64,000 nt of DNA from Tetrapyrgos nigripes. Its lineage: Eukaryota; Basidiomycota; Agaricomycetes; Agaricales; Campanellaceae. Below, in pieces: positions 11,699 to 22,049 of the stretch; the first letter of the stretch is position 1, and each line of letters starts with the position of its first letter. The notes under the pieces were generated by a model. That model ran no database searches. It had not been told where the DNA came from and saw nothing but the letters and a program-made list of their open reading frames with translations. Location: positions 1 through 64,000 of the forward strand of contig JAACJM010000092.1 of NCBI GenBank assembly GCA_013368315.1, given 5' to 3'. The translations under genes were made by a program, and so were the position numbers.

Positions 11699-13811
11699 CT
11701 TGAACAGACTCTCTTACACCCACCTCACAAACAGACCTTACAACCCACTACAAATCCTTCCATCTTACTGGACTTCCCTATCCTCCCACTCTCTCCCTAC
11801 AGTGCCCCAAGCCCATCATCTCTACCCTGTGTGAGGAGCCTCACAGGTTGGCCAGCGTGAACAAGCTCAAGGAGTTGTTGCACGAAGTCATCCCCCATCT
11901 ACACAGTTTCGAGACATAAAACCAGACTCGCCGATTCGAGTAGGGTGGTCGACCGACTCTGTAATTGAAATCCTAAAAATCCGCACACACTGGCTCTTAA
12001 CTTCGAACCATTCCTTAACAATCTACGAATCTGACCCCCACTGGAATACCATTACAGTATTGAGGATTCAGATCCAAACAGCTTCAAGGATTATTCACAA
12101 CAAGTTAAAGACGCAGTGCAAAAACACGCCATTGTGTTTGACAACCATTGGATCAAACTAAACAAGAGGGTGTGGTTCAAAGGTGAAGTAACCATCTTTG
12201 AATATCTTTGAATAAAGATATCCCCTGAAAACACATTCCCGCGCTACGTGGCAGTCACAGATACTTGTTATTTCGTCCAATTTGGAAACGCCATTATTCC
12301 TTGTTGGTTCAACCACAACAACTATGAAGACAGTGATATCTTAGAACACTGTCAAGCAGAACACAAGGAATACTTCCAGACTCAAACCCCTAGAATAAAC
12401 AACTACTATTGACAAAACTGGTATTGGGAAGATGTCTCCACTGACCAGTGGAACCGTCTGTTTTCAGGACCTGAGTACACCAACTAGTGTATGTCCGGAA
12501 GCGGAATTCCTAGAGTAACTCGATCACGATCACGCATTGCCTCATGAGTTCCCAGTCGTACCTCCTCACCTCACATTCCCCTTGCCTGCATCCGTCGACC
12601 TCACACATATTATCTTTGAAGTCAACAAGATTGCTATCTCTCAGCTAATAATCATTGGGACGCCTGTCTAAACAATCCATGTCCAAACCGATTCTCCATA
12701 CACAACCGAGTACTTACACAAGCAGAACTAGAACGCAACCTCGGACCCATTTTACCACCTGGACAATACATCCCGTCAGAACCTATCCAACTCCCAACAA
12801 CCGAACCCTCATCACATACTCGATTTGAAGAATCAGACCCTAGCAACGAACCTATTCCCAAGCCGGAACTACCACTTCTTCCCACCAAACCACAAACTCC
12901 CCTTAAAAGATCTCCATCCAACAGCACCCCCAGTGCAATCCAAGAACCCATATCCATCCATCCCTGACAAACAATCGATTTTCAGACTCTCTATTCTTCC
13001 CTTGGAATGTCCGAACACAACAAACCCACATCAGCCACCGCCGCCGCAGGAGGAATCCTTGATGACACCCCTTCCGACGATGGAGGTCTCTCTACCCCTT
13101 CTAATAGAACCACAAAGGAAAGAGGGGCGAAACCAGAGAAGTTCACAGGAGAATGAAACTTGGCAAAGGATTGGTTAGCCGAGTTTACCAACTACCTCCA
13201 ACTCAACAATGGAGTCTATCCTATGGAAAACGAGAAAATAGCACTATTTCTCACCCTTTTCACAGGAGAAGAAGCGGGGCGATGGGCTCACGATATGATG
13301 ATGAAAATCTATGAAGAAGATGATGACTACAGTGACAGTGACAAAGACTCCTCACTGAGATCCACAAGGAAGAAGAAGTCGTGGACATTACGAGAAGTGA
13401 AACAGGAGTTCCTACAAAATTTTAAGCCAACATCCTGGGAATCTCAAGCACAAGCAAAGATAGAAACAATAAGGATGGAGGGAGCATTAGTGGATATAGA
13501 TAAGTACAACTCCCAATTCAAACTATACACTAAAGATACTGGCTACAACGACAAGGGATTAATGAAGTACTATCGAAAAGGACTTCTGAAAGGATTGGTA
13601 GATCGAATTTCCTATCTACCATCTCAACCCAAGAACCTCGTGGCGCTACAGAAGGGGTGGTCAAACAACATATGATCTGGGTGGAAAGACAAATGGAGAA
13701 AGCCTTATGGAACGAACAACGAGGAGAAGGAGGACAACAGACCAGGGGATCGCAGAGCACGGGAGGGAGCTGAACGAGGAGCATGGAAGTGAACGCCTTC
13801 CAAAGTAATAC
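11699..13811 (+). pseudogene. Outer chromovirus leader and gag, N-terminal part
   Basis: From about 12040 one frame reads a hydrophilic protein (DSDPNSFKDYSQQVKDAVQKH), then a Pro/Ser/Thr-rich linker (12680-12960), then a gag-like capsid region from about 13100: KPEKFTGE*NLAKDWLAEF, LFTGEEAGRWAHDMM, FKPTSWESQAQAKIETIRM, KYYRKGLLKGLVDRI. These are the capsid blocks of fungal chromoviruses. TGA stops at arginine positions (for example 13154-13156) break it, and the second element enters at 13812, separating the capsid from its zinc knuckle. 11699-12040 is untranslated leader with no frame I can support. Confidence 0.75.
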
Positions 13812-13816
13812 CCCAG

Positions 13817-14274
13817 TGTCACAAAGAGGCGAACGCTTAGATAACGATAACGAGGAGCTACGGGATCAACTCGACTAACAAGCAACAGTAAGAACTAGAA
13901 CTGGTCCCAACGACAAAGAATGTATTAAATACCTAACAAGCAACAGTAAGAACTAGAACTACAGTGCTTGTCAGCAAAGGTGAAAGAAACTATAACAAAG
14001 GGGAATACACACCTGGTCCCAACGACGAAGAGGTCAAGATGGGAAACCAGGTGTCAGGCTACAGGTTATATATGTAAAGGGAAAGCTATGGAGTAAAGCT
14101 GTAACGGAAGCTATACGAGCGGCTATACAATAAGCTGTATCAGAGAAATGAAAGGTCCGGTGCATAGCATGTGGAACGTGAGTCATAAGGTGTAAAGGTC
14201 CAAGGAGTGGTATGGAGATCCGAGGATGTGGAGATAGAAGGAAATAAATAGTACCAAATATAGACTTCATGACA
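13817..14274 (-). repeat. 3' LTR, inner chromovirus (minus orientation)
   Basis: 458 bp, near-identical to 20443-20900, ending TGACA at 14274. Contains an internal direct repeat CAAGCAACAGTAAGAACTAG, present twice about 56 bp apart. Confidence 0.95.
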
Positions 14275-14287
14275 TTACCCCCCTCCT
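14275..14287 (-). other. Polypurine tract, inner element
   Basis: On the minus strand AGGAGGGGGGTAA directly abuts the 3' LTR; this is the expected plus-strand DNA primer site. It overlaps the stop codon of the W-rich ORF by about two bases. Confidence 0.75.
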
Positions 14288-14597
14288 AAACTTCATCGTC
14301 CTCGATGACTACTTTTGGAAGCCACTCGGTCCACTGTTTCTTCCATTGATCGCGGATTTGGGTATCCAATCCTTGTTGCCCCAGCCAGTAGTCGGGCAAG
14401 TTTGGTCGCGGGTCCGGAGACCACCATCTGGTGACGTTGGCTGTAGCCCCCCAACCCGATCCATCCCCCCAACCTGGTGCATTCCATCCATCATCGGCAT
14501 TCCCGATTTCTTGAGCGAAATGCCCCCCATACTGTGCTGGTCCCCCATCCAAGATTTCCTCTGTGCTCTGCTCGGAGGGACGTTTGATGAGCGACAC
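14286..14597 (-). CDS. W/G-rich post-pol ORF, inner chromovirus
   Basis: 103 codons between the pol end and the 3' LTR. The middle reads DDGWNAPGWGDGSGWGATAN (three GW and two WG dipeptides) followed by RWWSPDPRPN, YWLGQQ and QWKKQWTEWLPK, then an acidic end. No transmembrane segment or cysteine motif, so it does not look like an envelope. It contains no stop although pol next to it has many, and the outer chromovirus has a similar W-rich ORF at the same place. Function unknown; WG/GW repeats are the hallmark of Argonaute-binding hooks, which makes an anti-silencing role a testable idea. An alternative is that a second overlapping frame (14309-14599) is the real one. Confidence 0.5.
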   Translation of the reverse strand: MSLIKRPSEQSTEEILDGGPAQYGGHFAQEIGNADDGWNAPGWGDGSGWGATANVTRWWSPDPRPNLPDYWLGQQGLDTQIRDQWKKQWTEWLPKVVIEDDEV

Positions 14598-14969
14598 ATC
14601 TCACTCTATGCCCAACTCCTAGTACACATCGACTACTCGTGTCGTCCTCTCCTCTCCATGTGCAGCGTCTGCAACCGTCATGCGGCCCTTGGTGGTTTTT
14701 GGCCAGTTGGCATCGTCGGCCTGAGCGTCATGCGTATGTGCATTGTCCTCCGTTGGTTGGTTGAGTGACCGATGAGTTTTGTGTAGTGGGGGCAGTGGTG
14801 GCGGTAGACATAGTAGCGGGTGGGTACAAGTGATCGTCGGCTTGGTAGGATGTGATTGAACTCTGCTTTCCTCATTCTGGGATGGCTTGCTTTATAGACG
14901 TGGTTAGTGCTGACGTGTCTCCCAGTGTGTTGCCCGCAAGCGGCCGGTGACCGCAGACGCTGTCGCTCA

Positions 14970-17900
14970 CTAAATCCGTGTTGCCTCGGGGTGTTTTTTG
15001 TGGAATGCAGTGATCTTCCGCTTCGCATTTTTGAGGTTCGGAGCTGGCTCCCATGAGTTGTGGCTGTCGTCATACCCTTTCCACTTGACGAGGTATTCCA
15101 TTCGTCTCCATCTTACTCTGCTATCCAGGAGAGTGTCCACTTCATACTCGGGCTCGTCCTCCCCTTCGAGGTATACTGTTTCTGGCTCTTCGGGTAAGAG
15201 TCCGTTCACTGTGTTACCCCTGTAGGGGTACAGTTTGTCAACGTGGAATACCGGATGTAGGCGACTCAGGGATTCGGGAAGGTCTAACCGATAGTCCAAG
15301 TTGCCGATCTTTTCCAAAATTGCATATGGGCCTAGCTGCCAGTCACCCAACTTGTCACTCGAGAGCTTCAAGTCGATGTCTTCCACACTCAGCCAGACGT
15401 AGTCTCCGACCTTGAACTGATGTCCTTTCCATTTCCCTCTCTCATATCCCTCTTTCATACGCTGCTTAGCCAGATGTAACGCTGCTCCAGCATCTTTTTG
15501 AACTTCTCTCAGGATCTTTAGATGGTCTTCTACATCTGGAATGCCTGTGCGTCGGCCGACCGGTATGTTGAACAGGGGGAGATAGCCATAGGTCACCTCA
15601 AAGGGGGCCATGTTGTGCACGGAATGTGTACGGGAGTTTAGGACGAATTCGGCCATGGGAAGGTGTTCTACCCAGTCATCCTGTCTATAGTTTGTGTAGA
15701 GACACAGGTATTTCTCGACCTCTTGGTTTGTTCGTTCCGTTTGCCTGTTCGTCTGGGGTCGGTAACCTGAGGAGAGGCTTGACTTGATCCCGAGTCAGTC
15801 CAAGAGAGAGCGCATGGCTTGGGCAGCGAACTGCAGGCCGCGGTCTGATACAAAATGGAGTGGAAGACCGTGTAGGCGGAAGATTTCTCGGTAGTATAAA
15901 TCAGCGACTTCAGCAGTGGTGATGTTAGATGTGCAGGGAAGGGTATGGACTTGTTTTCCATAGAGATCTGTGCAGACCAGGATCGCGTCGTAACCTTGTG
16001 AAGGTGGTAACTGTGTAATAAGGTCGACCTCGACTTCCTCCCAGAGTCCTAAGGGAACATCCAATGGTTGGATCACTGCTTGTGGGCGACGTTGCAGCTT
16101 CTTCCTGGCACATTGATCGCAACCTTCCACGTACTTTTCTACGAAAGAGCGAATGGTGGGCCACCAGAAGTGTGAGGTTACCAGGTCGAGTGTCCCATGT
16201 AGTCCTGGGTGTCCTGCTGACGGCTCGTCATGACACTGCTCCACTATCACTTTCCGCAGCTCTTCATTTGGAGGAACATAGACTCGACCCTTGTGATACA
16301 CTAGCCCGTTGTCCTCTTCCCATTCGGGTAGTCCGTTTGCCAGTCGCTGCAGTCCATCCTTTTTCAGTTGTTCTAGTCCCTTCAAGACTTCTACTTCTCT
16401 TCCTAATGCCTGTCGGATTCGTTCTTCTAGGGGGTTGGCTAGGGTAGTAGCAGCAAGTCTCACAAAATGCTCTGGCTTGAGTACCGTGGTCTCTAGATTG
16501 TCTTCTCGGTCCGTTACCTGATGAGGGTGTAGGCGAGAGAGAGCGTCTGCTTGGGTATTCGCTTTGCTGGGCCGGTGTATAAGTTTGAAATCAAAGCGTG
16601 ATAGCCAAAGGGCCCATCTCGCTTGTCGTCGGCTAAGGTCTTGTGCCGTTCTCCAGAACTCTAGATTGGAGTGGTCTGTGATGATTTCAAACAGCTGTGG
16701 CAGTCCTTCCAGGAAGCTTCGCCAGTCCTTCAGGGCTTCGATGATAGCTAACATCTCTCAGTCATAAATCTCATAGTTTCGTTCTGCTGGCTGCATAGAC
16801 GCTGAACGGAACGCTACCGGATGCCAAAGACCGTCTTCGAGCATCTGCATCAGGGCTCCGCCCGTTGCAAAGCCTGACGCATCTACTTCAACACGGGTAG
16901 GGCAGTCCAGTGACCAGAGCGTAAGGATAGGAGCAGATGTGAAGGCTGCTCAGAGAGAGTCGAAGGCTTCTTGTTGGTGAGTTCCCCAGTTAAACGAGAT
17001 ATCTTTGTGGGTGAGGTCGTTCAGAGGACGAGCCGTTTTAGCGAAGTGTTCGATGAATCGCCGGTAGAAGTTCACGAAACCCAAGAATGCTCGAACATCT
17101 CGGACGTTACGGGGAATCGGCCAATGACGTACTGCTTCTACCTTCACCGGGTCCATACTGACTTGCCCTTCTCGGATAATCAGACCAAGATACTCTATCT
17201 TTTCTCGCTCAAACTCGCACTTCTCCAGTCTTAGATACAGATCGTGCTTCTTCAGCCTTGCTAGTACCTCCCGAACCACCTTTCGGTGTTCTTCCAGGTC
17301 TCCACTGAAGATCAGGATATCATCCAGGTAAACAGCCACTTTTCCTGCAGCAATTAGATCGGAGAAGATGGAATTCATGAGGCTTTGGAAGGTCGCTGGA
17401 GAGTTCGTTAACCCGAAGAACATGACGGTTGGCTCAAAGAGCCCTCGGTTCGTTGCAAATGCCGCCTTCCATTCGTCCCCCTTCTTGATCCGAACATTGT
17501 TATACCCCCAACGTACATCAAATTTGGTGAAATACTTGGCTCCCTGCAGTCGGCTGACTATGTCTGCGACGAGGGGCAGGGGGTAGCAGTTCTTCACGGT
17601 GTACTCGTTTAGCCGTCAGTAATCCTGGATGAATCAAAGTTTTCCGTCTTTCTTCTTGATGAAGAAGACTGGAGAGGACAGGGGAGATTTGGAAGGTCGG
17701 ATGTAGTCTTTGCGGATGTTCTCTTCTAGGAAGCGATCAAGCTCCTGCTGTTCGTTGATAGACATTGGATAGATTTTGGTGCGTAGGGTGGCAGGTGCTC
17801 CGGGTACCAGATCAATAGCATGGTCCCACGGTTTGTATGCGGGGAGGCGTTCTGATTCGGTTTCAGAGAAGACTTGAGCGTAATCTCAGTACTGAGGGGG

Positions 17901-18740
17901 TACTGTCTCCTCAAATGACTGTTTCGGCTTCGTTCGGTTTGCCTCTTCTGCTAACTGCTGCGAGTAAGTGAATCCTGCCGCGCACCATACTTCCTCTCCA
18001 GTGTCGGTGATGATTCCTGTTTTCTTCCAAGAGCGCCTGAGACGTCGATTAGCCTGAATGCGATAGACTGGGGGTTCCTCTTCCTCCTCCTGTTCCATTA
18101 CCAGATCTGGGGTTTGATCTGTGGAGGTGTGTGTTCCCTGCGGGGACGACTGGGCTGATTCCAAATCTACACTTTCAAGGATAATGTTTCTTTTTGGAGT
18201 AGGTCCAAGACTAGAGGCAACAAACTGATCCTGATCGGGAATCTCTTCTACCGATGGGGGTTGTGCTCTAGGAATTTGTAACCAACCACTTGTCCAGTCA
18301 ATCCGTGGGTTCACTTTACGCAGCCAGGGAAGACCCAGAATGACGTCTTCTCCACCTAAGTCCATCACCAAAAAGTCTAACCATGTCTCCTGTCCGTCTG
18401 CCGTCATCGCTAGTCAGCAGAATCGATCTATGCACCCTGCTCGGTTAAGGGTACCATCGATGTTGTAGATGTTTAGGGCTTTGCAAAGAGGATGTGTTTG
18501 GATTCGGTGTTGCTTTACAAATGACTGTCCCAGGAATAGGCCTGTAGCTCCACTGTCAACCATCGCTACTACCACTGTTTCGTTCTGTCTTCCTCAGAGT
18601 TTCACACGTATACGAAAGTGAGAAGCATCAGATTCTATTTCGGAAATATTGGATATGGTACATGAGGGAATAGAATCGTACGAGGAGCAGGGAAACATGT
18701 GGGTAGTTAGGGGTGTTCGTGTCATAGCAGGAACGGACAC
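14970..18740 (-). pseudogene. pol of inner chromovirus (protease, RT, RNase H, integrase, chromodomain)
   Basis: Domains in order on the minus strand. The retropepsin has MVDSGATGLFLGQSF (about 18540) and ILGLPWLRKVNP (about 18330). RT has FTKFDVRWGYNNVRIKKGDE (about 17500), FFGLTNSPATFQSLMNSIF, active site VYLDDIL (about 17330) and FLGFVNFYRRF. RNase H follows (VEVDASGFATGGAL near 16890; ITDHSNL near 16680). Integrase has a zinc-binding head (CHDEPSAGHPGLHG, CDQCARKK) and core residues in EVDLITQLPP, FVSDRGLQF and TERTNQEVE. It ends with a chromodomain (EYEVDTLLDSRVRW, YLVKWKGYDDSHNSWEP) and a stop at 14970. TGA stops interrupt it at KL*GRQ, FC*LAM, GKL*FIQDY*RLN, DSL*AAF, YD*EML and LLD*LGI, all at arginine positions. 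The catalytic residues I can see are intact. Confidence 0.9.
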
Positions 18741-18745
18741 CTGTT

Positions 18746-19987
18746 TTAAAAACCCGGTTGGGCAGCGATGTTACGTAGTAAAGCGGTTTGATCGGCGATG
18801 GACTTTTGCAAGGCATTGAGCGCAGACGAGGATTCAGAAGCTGAGGAAGCAGCAATAGTGGCAGTGGGGGCAGGGGCAGGGGTAGGAGAGGGCGGATCGT
18901 CTGAGAAGAGACTGAAGTTGTCGCTAGTAGTGGCAGCCACACGTTGTCGGTTTTGGCCTCCTCCTCTAGGTCGTCCCATGTATCGGTCTTGACAGACCGA
19001 GCCCCAGTGACCCGTCCTCTCACAGTAGTCGCATTTATCGTGCCCGTGATTCCCGTCTCGTTTTAGGTGGTCCCTGGATCCGCAGCTGTAACAGCGCCCT
19101 TGCATCACCTTCTGATAGTCCCCGAAGCTACGTCCGTTACCCTGGAGACGCTCGGTACGTGAGGCATCGACATCCATGGCATTAGGGTCTTGTGCAGAGG
19201 AGAATCGAGAAAGAGAAGTGGCAGGCCTAGTGATGGGTTTCCCCAGGAATTCATTCAGAGTTTGTTCGACGTGGAGTGCTCTGTTGATCAACTCGTCCAG
19301 GTTCTTGGGGGCCTCCTTCTGGCCTAGCTCCACATTCGCTAATGGGAGCAACAGGTCCTTATGGAGGCACTTTCAGAACTTGTACTGAAGGTCCTTGTCT
19401 GAAAATCCGGTCTTCTCCGCCCATTGTTTGAAAACCTGAGAGAACTCTGAAACCGTCTTATCTCCCTGTTTCAGCACCTCGAGCTTGTTCTGCGCCAACT
19501 GCTGTTCGTTTGCTACTCCGAACCAAACTTTTAGTGCATGGGTAAAGTTATCCCAGTTCCCTTCCCAGGGGAAGACTGCTCCAGCTTCTTCTGCTCGAAC
19601 TCTGCTGATATGACGGGCGTATTCTGCGGCCCATTCTGCAGCAGGTCCCTCAATCATGAGAAGCGCTTCAGCAATACACTTCTGTGGATCAAGTTTCCCG
19701 TTATCGAGTTTGAGCCGTTTCTGTTCTCTGGCCCAGAGAATGAAGAGGGATAGGAATGAGTCGAGCTTGGCAGGTTTGCCTTTGAACGGGGCCGGCTTGG
19801 GAGTTTTATCTGAGGCCTCGTGGGTAGGTCTATTGACCAGGCTGGTGACCGCCTGTTGTAGTTGGTTTTGGTTATTAATCAGAGCCTGAAGGAGGTTTTC
19901 GAGGGCAGCAGAGGACATGTCGATGTCAGGGATTGGGGAGTGAATGGGACTGAGTGGGGCTGATGCAAGAGGGGATGGGACATGCAC
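18746..19987 (-). pseudogene. gag of inner chromovirus
   Basis: ATG at 19987; Pro/Ser-rich start, a short heptad-like helix (ALENLLQALINNQNQLQQAV), capsid blocks (FKGKPAKLDSFLSLF, AAEYARHISRVRAEEAG, SEFSQVFKQWAEKTGFSDKD). An in-frame TGA follows in QYKF*KCLHKDLLLPLA (arginine expected), then two CCHC-like knuckles (CYSCGSRDHLKRDGNHGHDKC and CDYCERTGHWGSVC) and a Ser/Ala-rich tail to 18746. It would form the particle and bind RNA. One nonsense change is the only clear defect. Confidence 0.85.
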
Positions 19988-20442
19988 GATTGTAGGACTG
20001 GGGCGGGCTGTTGGTACGGCTGACGATGGAACAGGGGATACAGGGGGCAGAGGACTGGAGGGCTCAGGACTGGTAGTGAAGATTGGACGGAAAGTGCGAC
20101 GAGTGGGGATGACGAGATGGCTTTCTCCTGTTTCGTCTACGAAGAGTGCAAGACTGGGAAGCGGGTTGTTGTAGGCGTGTGGGCAGGGTTGTGTTTCACA
20201 GTCCCAATATTCTTCAAGACGATGGTGGTGGCAGTCAGTGCGATCGTAGATATCAAAGCCATGCAGATGGCTTGAGCAATCAAAGCCTGGTTCGGGGGAA
20301 GGCTGGGGTGATGTGGCTGGAGACGAGGGTGCAGATTCAGAAACAGAGGATGGTGTGGCGTATCTCCCAGATGTGGTGAGAGCAGTACCTGCAAGGACGA
20401 CCTATACAGAGGCCGCCAGTGCAGTGAGGGATCTTGACCTAA

Positions 20443-20900
20443 TGTCACAAAGAGGCGAGCGCTTAGATAACGATAACGAGGAGCTACGGGCTCGACTCGA
20501 CTAACAAGCAACAGTAAGAACTAGAACTGGTCCCAACGACAAAGAATGTATTAAATACCTAACAAGCAACAGTAAGAACTAGAACTACAGTGCTTGTCAG
20601 CAAAGGTGAAAGAAACTATAACAAAGGGGAATACACACCTGGTCCCAACGACGAAGAGGTCAAGATGGGAAACCAGGTGTCAGGCTACAGGTTATATATG
20701 TAAAGGGAAAGCTATGGAGTAAAGCTGTAACGGAAGCTATACGAGTGGCTATACAATAAGCTGTATCGGAGAAATGAAAGGTCCGGTGCATAGCATGTGG
20801 AACGTGAGTTATAAGGTGTAAAGGTCCGAGGAGTGGTATGGAGATCCGAGGATGCGGAGATAGAAGGAAATAAATAGTACCAAATATAGACTTCATGACA
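20443..20900 (-). repeat. 5' LTR, inner chromovirus (minus orientation)
   Basis: 458 bp, partner of 13817-14274; flanked on its outer side by cccag. Transcription would run toward lower coordinates. Confidence 0.95.
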
Positions 20901-20905
20901 CCCAG

Positions 20906-21237
20906 GTGCATCTTCAAATACTAAATATCCACCTAAGCTGACAAACGAAGAAAGAGAAAAGATGAAAAAGGAAGGACAATGTTTTGGCTGTCGCGAAAAG
21001 GGACACACCACATGGAACTGTCCAATGTTTCCCAGACCCACGACAACAAATACCAACAACACCACCTCGAGACCCTCGATCAGAACAACTACCACCACAG
21101 AACCCTCGTCTTCCAAGACAAATACTACAATGAAGGATATCGCGGAGTTCACTGCCAAAATCAGGTCATTATCGGGAGAAGAGAAGGAGAAGGCAGCAGG
21201 ATACCTAAAGGACCTTGTAACGCAAACGGATTTTTAA
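20906..21237 (+). pseudogene. Outer chromovirus gag, zinc-knuckle part
   Basis: Continuation of the outer gag after the nested insertion: LTNEEREKMKKEGQ, then a CCHC knuckle CFGCREKGHTTWNC (20980-21022), a Thr-rich linker and a short helical end (AEFTAKIRSLSGEEKEKAAG) stopping at 21237. It is separated from its capsid by 7.1 kb of the inner element. Confidence 0.85.
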
Positions 21238-21395
21238 ATACTTCCCCTGTGACGTCGTCAGGAGGAGGAGTATGGACATATATACCAGTAAAAAACAGGC
21301 AATACACAAGCCTTATACCCTTTTGTAAGCCACAATTCCCATCTGAGCTAAGAATCACGGCAATCACTTGAAATCGACAGATTCCCTCGATAGAA

Positions 21396-21956
21396 TTGAA
21401 AACGGAACTAATCGGTAAAATAACTGGACGAAAAATCGACGCAATTGCTCTACTAGATAGTGGAGCAGAAGGAGTTATTATCAACAACACCTTTGCTCAA
21501 AAACACCACCTCAATCAAATTCCCATAGAAAAACCCTTCCTGGTACAAAATGTTGATGGATCCGAAAACGTGATGGGATGGGTGACACACTACACCATTC
21601 AAAAATTACAGATCTATGCGCAAGATCGAAAATCCTATCACGAAGAAACTGCCAAATTCTATATTATGGACATCGGCGATTATGATATCATCCTGGGTAC
21701 CGATTGGTTAGAACACCACAATCCAGAAATCGATTGGGCGATCTCAGAAGTTAATATGGCACGCTGCGCTGATACCTGTGTACTAGAAAAACCTCTGGTA
21801 AAAATCAAAGCTAAGTCAAATACACTTCCCACGAGACCCAAACAACCTGAAATAGTAGACCCTAGAACATACCATCAAGACTATCAGGTATCATACAAAG
21901 AACCCATAGGACACTATAAACCAGTGGCACAACCCAAGATAGCAGGGCAACGTTGA
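21396..21956 (+). pseudogene. Outer chromovirus retropepsin
   Basis: Single-domain aspartic protease region: ALLDSGAEGVIINNTFAQKH carries the catalytic DSG, and DYDIILGTDWLEHHNP the flap-end ILG block. Frame open to a TGA at 21954. It would cut Gag-Pol. Part of pol; separated from the RT only by stops and frame changes. Confidence 0.85.
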
Positions 21957-22049
21957 AGATCACGATCTCGGCACACCTGCTCCGAACAGATCAAATTAGG
22001 AGCGCTGCTACCCTCAGAAGATACAACGGGACAGTGGAATGTCCCACAT

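Larger units (their letters stand above)
13817..20900 (-). mobile_element. Ty3/gypsy chromovirus (inner element), inserted in outer gag
   Basis: LTRs of exactly 458 bp each (13817-14274; 20443-20900), TGTCACAAAG...CTTCATGACA, with about eight differences by eye (about 98 per cent identical). Target duplication cccag at 13812-13816 and 20901-20905. On the minus strand are gag with two cysteine-rich knuckles, protease, RT, RNase H, integrase and chromodomain, then a W-rich ORF ending 12 bp before the 3' LTR. The coding region has roughly eight TGA stops, all where arginine is expected. It is younger than the outer element by position. Confidence 0.96.

Noticed and set aside
14346..14768. 140-codon plus-strand frame in the inner element
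   Set aside because: It runs opposite to the element and overlaps the LTR-proximal W-rich ORF antisense; no domain seen.
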